The notes beneath the pieces were generated by a model that saw only the letters and a list, made by a program, of their open reading frames with translations, searched no databases and had not been told where the DNA came from. The translations under genes were made by a program, and so were the position numbers. From assembly GCA_937875975.1 (NCBI GenBank), contig CALEEU010000004.1, positions 1-26,417 on the forward strand: a stretch of 26,417 nucleotides of DNA, written 5' to 3'. Source of the stretch: an uncultured Opitutia bacterium (GTDB taxonomy: Bacteria > Verrucomicrobiota > Verrucomicrobiia > Opitutales > UBA953). The stretch's first letter is position 1. The number at the start of each line of letters is the position of its first letter. This document shows, in pieces, positions 8,081 to 15,903 of this stretch.

Positions 8081-9395
8081 GTTGGAATTCGTCTCCACCG
8101 TCGACGCTTCCTGTCGCGGCTCCCTGCGTGACGTGCTGCTTTCGGCCATACCCGCCAAGGGCGGTCTTTGGGTGCCGACGCACATCCCGCAGGTCGCGCC
8201 CGACTTTATCGAGCGTCACCGCGACGCTTCCTACGCCGACCTCGCCGAGGCGGTCATAGCCCCCTATTTCGCCGAAGTCCTTGGGCCGGCGGTCCTTCGT
8301 CAGCTCTGTCAGGAGGCTTTCAACTTCCCGGTGCCACTCGTGCGCCCCGAGGGATTCAAGGGCACGCCGGCTGGACGCATCGCCGTCCTTGAACTCTTTC
8401 AAGGCCCATCCGCGGCCTTCAAGGACTTTGCGGTCCGCACCCTCGTGCGCGTCACCGCGCGTGTCCTTGGGGACGAGTTCCCGCAGCTGACCGTCCTCGC
8501 CGCGACTTCCGGTGATACGGGCGCCGCCGTCACGGAAGCTTGCTCAGGCGTCCCCGGCGTCCGCGCCGTGGTGCTCTATCCGCGCATCGGTGTCAGTGGC
8601 GTGCAGGAATCGCAGATCGCCCGCGCCCGTCCCGGCGTGGTCGCGCTGTCTGTCGATGGCACGTTCGATGATTGCCAGGCGATGGTGAAGCGCGCGCTCG
8701 CCGATGAGTCCCTGCGCCGTCGCCGCCCGTTGCTCACGGCCAACTCCATCAATCCGGTCCGTCTGATCGCCCAGGTTCCGTTCGCCTTCCACGCCAAGCG
8801 CCTGCTGGCTCCGGGCCGCCGGATGGGCATCGTGGTCCCTTCGGGCAATCTCGGTAACGTCGGCGCGGTGCAGCTCGCCCGGCGTATGGGTCTTGATGTC
8901 GCCGCCCTTGTCGCCGCGACCAACACGAATTCGCCTTTGCCCGACCTTTTCGCCACTGGTGAATATCGTCCGCGCCGCGCCACGCCCACGGCCTCTAACG
9001 CCATGGACATCGGTGATCCGAACAACCTCAGCCGCCTGCTCGCCTGGCGTGAGGGTGGCCCGGCGGTCAGCGCCGTCACCGTCGACGACAAGGCCACGCT
9101 CGACGCCATGCGCCGCGTTCGCGACGCGGGTGGCTATGTTCTTTGCCCGCACTCCGCGGTCGGCTGGAAGGCCGCCGAGGATCTGCTGGCACGCGACGGC
9201 GATAAGCTCGACGACGTCATTGTCTTTGGTACCGCGCACCCGGCCAAGTTCCCGGATGTGTTGCTGGATGCCTTTGGTGACGCCCACGCTTCTCGCTTCC
9301 CGGGCGAGCTGCCCGCGCCGGCACCGATCAAGATCGGCAACGACTTCGAGGCCGTCCGCAAGGTCCTCGAATCTGAAGCTGGTTTCGGTCGCTAA
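8061..9395 (+). CDS. thrC: Threonine synthase
   Basis: PLP-dependent enzyme converting O-phosphohomoserine to L-threonine. The 444-residue product has the N-terminal family start (STVDASCRGSLRDVLLSAIP AKGGLWVP region), the PLP-binding lysine K121 in SAAFKDF, the conserved AATSGDTGAAV and the phosphate-binding SGNLGNVGA loop. The reading frame is open far upstream, but the ATG at 8061 is chosen because an AAGGGTG Shine-Dalgarno lies at 8051-8057 and the protein begins with the family's usual N-terminus. It overlaps the end of thrB in another frame, a typical coupled arrangement. It ends three bases before the convergent small lipoprotein gene, with no terminator of its own visible. Confidence 0.96.
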   Translation: MSSPSPKLEFVSTVDASCRGSLRDVLLSAIPAKGGLWVPTHIPQVAPDFIERHRDASYADLAEAVIAPYFAEVLGPAVLRQLCQEAFNFPVPLVRPEGFKGTPAGRIAVLELFQGPSAAFKDFAVRTLVRVTARVLGDEFPQLTVLAATSGDTGAAVTEACSGVPGVRAVVLYPRIGVSGVQESQIARARPGVVALSVDGTFDDCQAMVKRALADESLRRRRPLLTANSINPVRLIAQVPFAFHAKRLLAPGRRMGIVVPSGNLGNVGAVQLARRMGLDVAALVAATNTNSPLPDLFATGEYRPRRATPTASNAMDIGDPNNLSRLLAWREGGPAVSAVTVDDKATLDAMRRVRDAGGYVLCPHSAVGWKAAEDLLARDGDKLDDVIVFGTAHPAKFPDVLLDAFGDAHASRFPGELPAPAPIKIGNDFEAVRKVLESEAGFGR

Positions 9396-9398
9396 GGC

Positions 9399-9545
9399 TT
9401 ACTTCGACGCGCTGTCCGGATTCGGCTTGGCTGCGGCCTTCTTGGCGGGCGCGGCTTTCGCGGCGGGCGCTTGTTCGATCACGATGATGCAGCCCGAGAG
9501 GGTGAGGCTGGCGAGGGCGAGGGTGGCTACGAGGGCGGTCTTCAT
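9399..9545 (-). CDS. Small predicted lipoprotein (48 aa)
   Basis: A tiny ORF encoding a lipoprotein signal peptide, MKTALVATLALASLTLSGC, with lipobox LSGC (Cys19), followed by about 30 residues rich in Ala, Lys and Pro. The lipidated mature peptide would be anchored in the membrane and very short; no family is recognised. An alternative ATG at 9557 adds four residues. No Shine-Dalgarno is seen. It lies downstream of the terminator that closes the exbD cluster, so it probably has its own promoter or is expressed by read-through. The clean signal peptide and lipobox argue that it is real despite its size. It ends three bases from the thrC stop. Confidence 0.65.
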   Translation of the reverse strand: MKTALVATLALASLTLSGCIIVIEQAPAAKAAPAKKAAAKPNPDSASK

Positions 9546-9585
9546 GTCGGGGAGCATGGGGTGCGGATTTGGCTGGGTAAATCCG

Positions 9586-9617
9586 CAAAACAGAAAGGCC
9601 GCCCGGAGGCGGCCTTT
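9586..9617 (-). terminator. Intrinsic terminator of the TPR-exbB-exbD-exbD cluster
   Basis: Perfect ten-pair stem AAAGGCCGCC (9594-9603) with GGCGGCCTTT (9608-9617) around a four-base loop. On the minus strand the stem ends in TTT and is followed by CTGTTTTG, a reasonable U-rich tail. It begins 22 bases after the second exbD stop. On the plus strand the tail is poor, so termination in the thrC direction would be weak. Confidence 0.75.
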
Positions 9618-9639
9618 GTAAGCGGTCCTGACGGAGCGC

Positions 9640-10083
9640 TTATTCCGTGTCGGACACCGCGAACGTGACGTTCGAGATGTTCGCCTTAGCGAGGCAATCG
9701 AGGACATTAATCACTCGTTCGTAGCGGGCATTCTCTTCGGCTTGGACCGTGATGAGGAGCTTCGTCTTGGACTGCTCGGCGGCCTGTCCCAACTGCTTCA
9801 TTTGGTTATAGAGGTTCTCGAGGAGCTTGTCGCCGGACGCACCGACCGGGTCTTCATTAAGGGTGATTTCTCCGGTCTCGCTGACGCCGATGGTTACTTC
9901 GTCGGGAAGCTCGGTCTCCTTGGCGGTCTCGGCGTTGCCGGGGAGGGTGGTCTTCAGCTCATGTTCGACCTTCACGGCGCCAGCCATGACCATGAAGAAG
10001 AGCATGATCACGAAGACCACGTCGATCATCGGAGCGATCTGGAAGCCGGGTGAGCTGTCGGGTTGTTGTTCGCGTTGTTTCAT
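9640..10083 (-). CDS. ExbD/TolR-family biopolymer transport protein (second copy)
   Basis: A 147-residue inner-membrane protein with a short cytoplasmic N-terminus, one transmembrane helix (FQIAPMIDVVFVIMLFFMVM, about residues 14-33) and a periplasmic domain. The conserved proton-path aspartate is D21, equivalent to the essential Asp in ExbD/TolR. Together with ExbB it forms a proton-motive-force-driven motor that usually energises TonB or TolA. A good Shine-Dalgarno, AGAGGAA (10090-10096), lies six bases before the ATG and within the end of the preceding exbD, whose stop is three bases upstream. It differs clearly from the first ExbD in its periplasmic domain, so the two are diverged paralogues and not recent duplicates. 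Last gene before the terminator. Confidence 0.9.
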   Translation of the reverse strand: MKQREQQPDSSPGFQIAPMIDVVFVIMLFFMVMAGAVKVEHELKTTLPGNAETAKETELPDEVTIGVSETGEITLNEDPVGASGDKLLENLYNQMKQLGQAAEQSKTKLLITVQAEENARYERVINVLDCLAKANISNVTFAVSDTE

Positions 10084-10086
10084 GGC

Positions 10087-10527
10087 TTATTCCTCTTTGT
10101 TGAGGCCGGAGAAGGCGATGTTGTCGATGCCGGCTTCGGCGCCCCATTCGAGGGCCTTGGAGATGTATTTCGCGTGGCACTCCTTGTCGGCGCGGATCAG
10201 CAGGCGGTACTTCTCATTCGTTCCCTTACGGTCGGAGAGTTCCTTCGCGATGCCTTCCTTGTCGTTCGGGTCGATCTCGCGATCGTCGATCTTGTACTTG
10301 GCCTGACCCGTGGTCTTGTCCCACGAGATATTGATGAGTCCCGCCGCGGCCTTGTCGTCGCGCTTGATGCCGTTGGAGGCGACCGGGAGGGAGATGTTCT
10401 TGTCCACCTTGAGCACCTGGGCAGAGGTGATGGACATGAAGAAGATGAGCAGCACCAAGAGCACGTCGATCATCGGCGCGACCTGGAACTCCGGTTCCCC
10501 TTCTCCGCCTCCTCCTCCGCCTGCCAT
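10087..10527 (-). CDS. ExbD/TolR-family biopolymer transport protein (first copy)
   Basis: A 146-residue ExbD/TolR protein with a glycine run at residues 3-8, then the single transmembrane helix beginning FQVAPMIDVLLVLLIFFMSI with the conserved proton-path aspartate at D21. The periplasmic part (about 35-146) ends in the usual mixed alpha/beta TolR-type region with YRLLIRADKECHAKYI. It lies 32 bases after exbB and 3 bases before the second exbD, so all three are one transcription unit. No Shine-Dalgarno precedes its ATG; a CACCCC sequence (10546-10551) lies upstream instead. It probably forms a mixed ExbB/ExbD complex. Whether the two ExbDs work together or in alternative complexes cannot be told from sequence. 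Confidence 0.9.
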   Translation of the reverse strand: MAGGGGGGEGEPEFQVAPMIDVLLVLLIFFMSITSAQVLKVDKNISLPVASNGIKRDDKAAAGLINISWDKTTGQAKYKIDDREIDPNDKEGIAKELSDRKGTNEKYRLLIRADKECHAKYISKALEWGAEAGIDNIAFSGLNKEE

Positions 10528-10559
10528 GGCTGTGCTGTTTGGTTAGGGGTGGAGGGGAC

Positions 10560-11351
10560 TTACGACTGGACGTTCGAGGACGCGTTCCAGTCGGGCTTGG
10601 CGGCGTAGATCTCTTCGTCGCCGACCTTACGGCCTTCGACTTCTTCGTAGGGGAAGGCGCGGAACAGGCCGGTCACGATCTCAGTGATGTCGTGGATGCC
10701 TTTGTTGATGCGGTTCGCCAGGAGGTAGTAGGAGATAAAGGCCGGGATCGCGATGAAGAGGCCCGAGGCGGTCGCCACGAGCACTTCACCGATAGCGCCA
10801 GAGAGCTTGGAGGGGTCACCCACGCCGGAGGTGCCGAGGGTTTCGAACGCGCTCATCATGCCGGTCACGGTGCCGACCAGGCCGATCATCGGGGTACAGA
10901 CGCCGATCACGGAGAGGTAGGAGGAACGGCCCTTAAGCTCGGCGTTGACGCGAGTGATCTCGGAGATGATCGCTTCTTCGGTCATGGTCTTGCCATCCGG
11001 GGTGAAGGCGACACCGGCGCGGACGACGTCGGCGATGGGGGAGCCGGCGGTCTTAGCGAAGGAGTAGGCACCGACGTAGTCGCCCTTCTTGAAGAGCTCG
11101 CGGAGCTGGGTGACATGGTCTACGGGGTAGAGCTTGCCGGCGCTCGTACGGATGTAGCCGTCGACGATAAACCAGATCATCGCCACGGAACAGGCGGTGA
11201 TCGGGTACATGACCCAACCGCCTTCGATGAAGATGTCCATGAGGGTCTTCTTGTGGTGGGCGGCGGCAGCGGCTTCCTGAGCCGAGGCTACGATGGTCAT
11301 CAGGCCGAGGAGGACGGCGCTGAAGGAGGTATTACGGAGATTCATCTTCAT
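10560..11351 (-). CDS. ExbB/TolQ/MotA-family proton channel protein
   Basis: A 263-residue inner-membrane protein forming the proton-conducting stator with ExbD. There are three predicted transmembrane helices, about residues 46-64, 145-167 and 189-211; helix two carries the family motif TPMIGLVGTVTGMMSAFETL. Unusually it begins with an extra hydrophobic segment ending ASAQEA (residues 8-26), a cleavable-signal-like extension absent from E. coli ExbB but common in longer ExbB homologues. The frame has ATGs at 11351 and 11345; I used the first. It lies 52 bases after the 338-aa secreted protein and is followed by two exbDs. No TonB, TolA, TolB or Pal gene is in the cluster. Confidence 0.93.
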   Translation of the reverse strand: MKMNLRNTSFSAVLLGLMTIVASAQEAAAAAHHKKTLMDIFIEGGWVMYPITACSVAMIWFIVDGYIRTSAGKLYPVDHVTQLRELFKKGDYVGAYSFAKTAGSPIADVVRAGVAFTPDGKTMTEEAIISEITRVNAELKGRSSYLSVIGVCTPMIGLVGTVTGMMSAFETLGTSGVGDPSKLSGAIGEVLVATASGLFIAIPAFISYYLLANRINKGIHDITEIVTGLFRAFPYEEVEGRKVGDEEIYAAKPDWNASSNVQS

Positions 11352-11403
11352 GATGATGGGGTGTAGGTTGTTTTTAGGTTAGGTTTTGGAAAGGGGCAAG
11401 GAC

Positions 11404-12420
11404 TCACTTGTTGCCTTCGACCTTCTCTTCGGCGGCAAGTTTAGGCTTGGCCATGATGACGCCGTCCGGGAGAGGGCCGCCGGCGGCGATCTTCTTCTGG
11501 TCGGCCTCGGCCTTGGCGCGTTCTTCCTTGGGGAGCATCTTCTTGGCTTCCTCGGCCTCCTTGGAGACCGGGTAGGAGACGATGATGTCGTAGAGATAGC
11601 GATTGGCGATGGCCTCGAGCTTCTGATCGCGGAGAGCCGGACTGTCCATGCCGCGGAATGAGCGGGCGGCGCCCAGCATGGCCTTCGGGACGATTTCGGA
11701 CTCGGAGCCGAAGAAGACCGGCACGCGCAGGTAGGTGGTCATCGCGGCTTCGTACTTCTTGGAGGCGAAGAGCGAGTTGCCTTTGACGAGGTGGAGACGG
11801 GCCTGGAGTTCGGCGGTATCCACTTTGGTCATGAGTTCGGTGGACTCTTTGACGACCGCTTCGTGGTCTCCCTTGCGGGCGCGCTGCATCAGGCGGGCGA
11901 GCTGGATCTGGGTGGCTACCTCGGGGAGCTTGGCGGCCTCTTCCTTCTCGAAGGCGTTGAGGAATGCTTCCGTCGCGGCATCGTTCTCGAGGCGGTCGAG
12001 GGCGTCGAGCTTGACGATGGACGCCCGGGCCCACCAAGAGCCGGGGACGTTCTTGATCGGTTCGAAGAACTTCAGGACGGCTTCGACGTTGTCGAGGGCC
12101 TTGGCGGGTTCGCCCCGGTTCACGTTGTCCTGGGCTTCCTTGAGGCGGGTGGGCATGGGCCAGATCACTTCGGTGACTTCGGACAGCTTGCGGGTGATGG
12201 TCGCCTCGAAGCCGGCGGCGCTGCTCACGCGGTCGATGGTACCCTTGACGACGTTGATCGTGCCCTTCTTGGCGTCGACGACCGGCTTAGGCGGGATGGA
12301 GTTGTCCATCTTGAACGGGTCGTTGATCTCCCAGCGTTCACCTTTGAAGACGAAGGTCTGGGCCGGCGACGAGGCGGCGGCGAGGAGCGCGAGGGCGGGG
12401 AAGAGGAGGGAGAGGCGCAT
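11404..12420 (-). CDS. Secreted helical-repeat (TPR-like) protein of the Exb cluster
   Basis: A 338-residue protein with a clear Sec signal peptide (about 1-20, ending SSPAQ before TFVFKGERW). The rest is mostly helical with degenerate tetratricopeptide-like units, for example the stretches around KALDNVEAVLKFFEPI, HLVKGNSLFASKKYEAAMTTYLRV and LYDIIVSYPVSKEAEEAKKML, and a charged Lys/Glu/Ala-rich tail. No enzymatic motif is seen. It is likely periplasmic. It sits between the 1112-aa TPR protein (5-base gap) and exbB (52-base gap), so it is probably part of the same machine, perhaps a periplasmic adaptor. I do not recognise a named family. Confidence 0.8.
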   Translation of the reverse strand: MRLSLLFPALALLAAASSPAQTFVFKGERWEINDPFKMDNSIPPKPVVDAKKGTINVVKGTIDRVSSAAGFEATITRKLSEVTEVIWPMPTRLKEAQDNVNRGEPAKALDNVEAVLKFFEPIKNVPGSWWARASIVKLDALDRLENDAATEAFLNAFEKEEAAKLPEVATQIQLARLMQRARKGDHEAVVKESTELMTKVDTAELQARLHLVKGNSLFASKKYEAAMTTYLRVPVFFGSESEIVPKAMLGAARSFRGMDSPALRDQKLEAIANRYLYDIIVSYPVSKEAEEAKKMLPKEERAKAEADQKKIAAGGPLPDGVIMAKPKLAAEEKVEGNK

Positions 12421-12425
12421 GGCGA

Positions 12426-15400
12426 TTAGAGTCCGAGGAGGAAGGCTTTGGCTTCTTGCGCTTCGCGGGTGTCCTTGATGCGGTCCTTCTCGAGCATCTC
12501 CTTCAGGAGCACCTTGGCGGCGTCCTTCTGGTTGAGCTTCGTGGCGAACAGCTTGGCGGAAGCGAAATAGGATTTGGCGGCCCAGACCTCATATCTCTTC
12601 CAGGTCATGAAGCAGCGGCGGTAGTAGGCGATGGCCTCATTGTAGCCCTTCTCTTCGGTCGCCTGGCGTTCGGCCATCAGGCCGAGCCAATAGAGGGAGG
12701 CGGCCGTCTTCTCGCCGCGCCATTCCCTGGTCTTGGCGATTTCCTCGAACTCGTCCTTGGCCTCCTTGTATTTGGCGAGCTCGGCGAGGGCGCGGGCGCG
12801 GGTGAAACGGAGGTCGAGCTCCTTCGACATCAGGATGTTGTTGTCGATGGCCTCGTTGCAGAGCGAGAGGGCTTCGGCGTACTTCTTGTTGGCGAAGGCG
12901 ATTTCGGCCAGCCCGGCGAAACCATAGTCGGCGTATTCCGAGGAGCGGGAATGCTCGAGGATGTAGCCGAAATAATCGGCGGCCTTCTTGTTGTCGCCCT
13001 TGGCGAGGAGGCTGTCGCCGACGAGTCCGAGGATCGTCGGGTTGAGTTCCTCGGCCTTGTAGTTGGCGGCGATTTTGGCGAAGTTGGCGGCGGTCTTCTC
13101 GGGTTCGCGGGTGAAGATGGCGAGCTCGCCGAGCGCGAAGAAGCCGCGGGCTTGGGCGACGAGGGAATTGCGGTGGTCTTCGAGGCGGAGCAGCTTGACC
13201 AGCTCTTTTTCAGCATCCTCGCTGGTGTAGGCGCCGGGCTCGGGCTTGGCTCCCGGCTTCACGCGCTTGACCTTGCGGGCGAGCTTCTCGGCCAGGAACA
13301 CGATGAGCTTCTCGGTGCCTTCCTGGGTGCGGTCGTTGATGGATTCAGAGACGGCATCGGAAAGAATCTTGAGCGCGCGCTTCTTCTGTTCGGCGATGGA
13401 GACTTGGCGCTTGGCCTCGACCTTGGCGAGTTCGGCCTCGAGTTCGGTGGAGAGCTTGCGGACGGCCGTCTTGGCGACGTCGATCTCGGGCTGGGTGATG
13501 CCCGGTTTGCGCTCGAGCGTATCGACGGCCTTACGGGCGTCGGCGAGTTGGGCGCTGAACTTCTTGCGGACCTTCTCGGATTCGGCGGCGAACTCGGGCA
13601 TGTCGCCCATGCGTTCGGTGGAGCGGATGACCTCGTAGAGGTAGGTCATCGCCTTCGGGTCGTTATGGTTCCAGTCGAAGATTTCCTTGAACAGGTCGCG
13701 CATGCGCTTGTGTTCGCCGCGGCCGGGGAGGAGTTTGCGGAGTTCGCCGAGCACGAATTCGAGGGCCTGCGGATTGGTGCGGGCGCTTTTGGCGGCGGCC
13801 TCGTAGGCGTCGATAGCCTTATTGGTGACGGCTTCCTTCTCCTTCTCAAACTTGGTCTTAATCTCGACGAATTTGGCCTTGTCGGGGGTCTTGGCGTTGA
13901 CGCGGACGTCGAGGTCGGCGGCCTTGACCTTCTTGTCGATCTCGTCGGCAAGGGCGATGTTGGCGTCGCCGATCAGCGTGTAGACCTCGGGCATCTGGGA
14001 GATGACTTCGTCGGTGTTGGTCTTGGCGTAATCCTTGATCCAGTCTTCGCAGAGCTTGATGGTGCCAGGGATATCGCGCGGGCTGGTGCCGAACTTGACG
14101 ATGGCCTGGCGGTAGCGGACGTCGGGGACGAACTGGCCCTTCGGATATTCCTGCTCGTACTTGTCGAAGTCGGCCTTGGTCTCCTTGTACTTGCCCTGGA
14201 AGAACGAGCAGAGCGCGTTCATGTAAAGCACCTGCTGGCGGACCGGGGAGCGCTCGTGTTTCTTGAGGAACTCCTCGAACGCTTTCTGGGCGGGCGCCCA
14301 GTCGACCTGGGAGAAGAGACAGGCCGCGATGCGGAAGTCGATCTCTTCGATGACCTCGGGGGTGAGGGTCTTGACGTTGCCCAGGACCCACTTGTAGTGG
14401 GCGATGGCCTCGGGGAACTCTTCGCGTTCCTGGGAGATGTCACCGAGGATCAGGGCGATGGGCGAGACCTGGTCATCCTTCGGGAACTTCGCGATGAACT
14501 CCTTACACTTAGCCTGGGCCTCGTTGTTGCGGCCGATGCGGCGCAGCGCGAGGATGTGGTAGTAGTAGGCTCCGGAGATCCGGCTGAAGCTGGGGCTATT
14601 TTCAAAGATATCAAGGAAGGCCACGTGGGCTTCCCATGGTCGATTCAGCTCGAGGAGGCAGAGGCCGATGCGGTAGGAGATGAACGCGTCGTAGTCCTTG
14701 TTGGCGTTGAACTCTTCCTGGATCTTCTTGAACTGCACGACCTCCTGTTTGGCCTTCTCGAGATTGGCGGCCTGTTCGGGGTTCGGCTTGGGGAAGTTCT
14801 TCGTCATCGTATCGACCTCCGCCTGCTTGGCCTCGATGGCGCGACCGAAAGAGCTGCTCAGGTTAGCGCGACGCAGCGTTCCTTGGTAATTGGTGAGGGC
14901 CTGACGATAGAAGTCGCCGCGGAAATTCTCATCGGCGGCCGTTTCGGCGGCGGAGAAGCGGGCGTCGCCGATTTCGAGGCGTTGGAAATTGGAGCGAACG
15001 ACTTCGACGGGTGAACCGGTGCTCTTCGCGTCGATCTCGTTCTTCAGCTGGGTCGCTTCCTTGGTCAGGCCCAGCTTGGTGTACATGTCGACCAGCTTGT
15101 AAGCGGCCTCGCGGCTTTCCGGGGTGTTGATGCCGCCGGAGGTCGCTTGCTTCAGGAGAGCGATGGCCTGGGCGAAGGCCGCGCGCTTGACGTCCTCCGG
15201 CGAGCTCTTGGCGCGGTCGACGAGGATCTGGGCGGAAAGGGTGAAGGCGCTGACGCGCTCTTCGGGGCGAGCGAGCCTGTCGGTGCGGATCTTCCCTAGG
15301 CGGGCGAGCGCGAGCTCCCATTTGCCCTGCTTGGAAAAGGCTTCGATGAGCAGAAGCTCGGCGGTGCCGCGGCGATTATCGGTATCGGAGAGGAAGTCCT

Positions 15401-15764
15401 CCGTGCCCTTGGGGAACTTGTCGAGGAAGGCGGTCAGTTCGGTTTCAGCCCGCGGCCAATCCTTGATGAAGAAATGACAGAGCGATTTCTGGAACGAGAC
15501 GACGGCCTTCAGCTTCGGCTCGACGTCGACGGCTTTGGCGTCGAGATCCTCGAACAGCGCGAGGGCCTCCCGGTACTTCTTTTCTTCAAGGTTCTTGATC
15601 GCATCCTTGTAGAGGAGGGACAGCGGGTCCTCTTGGGGCTTCTGAGCGGTGGGCAGTGGGCGAGTCTGCGCCATGAGATCGCCGTTGACAGGGGTCAGGG
15701 CAATGAGGACGGCGAGCAGGGCGGCCTTGGCCAATTTATAGGTGCGGGACTCTTTGATAAGCAT
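12426..15764 (-). CDS. Large secreted TPR-repeat protein of the Exb cluster
   Basis: A 1112-residue protein made of many tetratricopeptide repeats. The frame is open 32 codons further upstream, but the ATG at 15764 gives a good Sec signal peptide: positively charged start, hydrophobic core AALLAVLIALTP, probable cleavage after DLMAQ. TPR-like units are visible throughout, for example EKKYREALALFEDLD, YRIGLCLLELNRPWEAHVAFLDIFENSP, GDNKKAADYFGYILEHS and NKKYAEALSLCNEAI, with a long charged probable coiled coil around residues 720-800 (region KAVDTLERKPGITQPEIDVA). It is probably periplasmic or attached to the outer membrane and acts as a protein-binding scaffold. First gene of the cluster leading to exbB-exbD-exbD. 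No Shine-Dalgarno; the leader is C-rich. Confidence 0.85.
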   Translation of the reverse strand: MLIKESRTYKLAKAALLAVLIALTPVNGDLMAQTRPLPTAQKPQEDPLSLLYKDAIKNLEEKKYREALALFEDLDAKAVDVEPKLKAVVSFQKSLCHFFIKDWPRAETELTAFLDKFPKGTEDFLSDTDNRRGTAELLLIEAFSKQGKWELALARLGKIRTDRLARPEERVSAFTLSAQILVDRAKSSPEDVKRAAFAQAIALLKQATSGGINTPESREAAYKLVDMYTKLGLTKEATQLKNEIDAKSTGSPVEVVRSNFQRLEIGDARFSAAETAADENFRGDFYRQALTNYQGTLRRANLSSSFGRAIEAKQAEVDTMTKNFPKPNPEQAANLEKAKQEVVQFKKIQEEFNANKDYDAFISYRIGLCLLELNRPWEAHVAFLDIFENSPSFSRISGAYYYHILALRRIGRNNEAQAKCKEFIAKFPKDDQVSPIALILGDISQEREEFPEAIAHYKWVLGNVKTLTPEVIEEIDFRIAACLFSQVDWAPAQKAFEEFLKKHERSPVRQQVLYMNALCSFFQGKYKETKADFDKYEQEYPKGQFVPDVRYRQAIVKFGTSPRDIPGTIKLCEDWIKDYAKTNTDEVISQMPEVYTLIGDANIALADEIDKKVKAADLDVRVNAKTPDKAKFVEIKTKFEKEKEAVTNKAIDAYEAAAKSARTNPQALEFVLGELRKLLPGRGEHKRMRDLFKEIFDWNHNDPKAMTYLYEVIRSTERMGDMPEFAAESEKVRKKFSAQLADARKAVDTLERKPGITQPEIDVAKTAVRKLSTELEAELAKVEAKRQVSIAEQKKRALKILSDAVSESINDRTQEGTEKLIVFLAEKLARKVKRVKPGAKPEPGAYTSEDAEKELVKLLRLEDHRNSLVAQARGFFALGELAIFTREPEKTAANFAKIAANYKAEELNPTILGLVGDSLLAKGDNKKAADYFGYILEHSRSSEYADYGFAGLAEIAFANKKYAEALSLCNEAIDNNILMSKELDLRFTRARALAELAKYKEAKDEFEEIAKTREWRGEKTAASLYWLGLMAERQATEEKGYNEAIAYYRRCFMTWKRYEVWAAKSYFASAKLFATKLNQKDAAKVLLKEMLEKDRIKDTREAQEAKAFLLGL

Positions 15765-15903
15765 CGGTGGAGGGGAGCGTTCAGCTCCGCATCTGGGGGT
15801 ATGTAGAATTAGCCTAGCCGGCCGCAGATTGCCAAGCAATAAGCCCCTTTTGAAAGACAATCCTTCAAAGGGGTATGCCCCAAGGATGGCCCCTGTGAAT
15901 AAC
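15765..15903 (-). promoter_or_regulatory. Leader region of the TPR-Exb cluster: imperfect hairpin and weak candidate promoter
   Basis: This 139-base gap separates the ArsR-methyltransferase stop from the TPR gene. It contains an imperfect hairpin (CCCCTTT-T-GAA at 15844-15854 pairing with TTCAAAGGGG at 15864-15873, one bulged T), which may end the upstream transcript although its tail is not U-rich. On the minus strand TTGGCA (15830-15835) and TAATTC (15806-15811) are spaced by 18 bases and are a weak candidate -35/-10. Neither is certain. Confidence 0.3.

Noticed and set aside
12456..15014. An 852-codon plus-strand open frame opposite the large TPR gene
   Set aside because: Shadow of the TPR coding frame: Leu/Gly/Glu/Val-rich, no motif, no ribosome-binding site.
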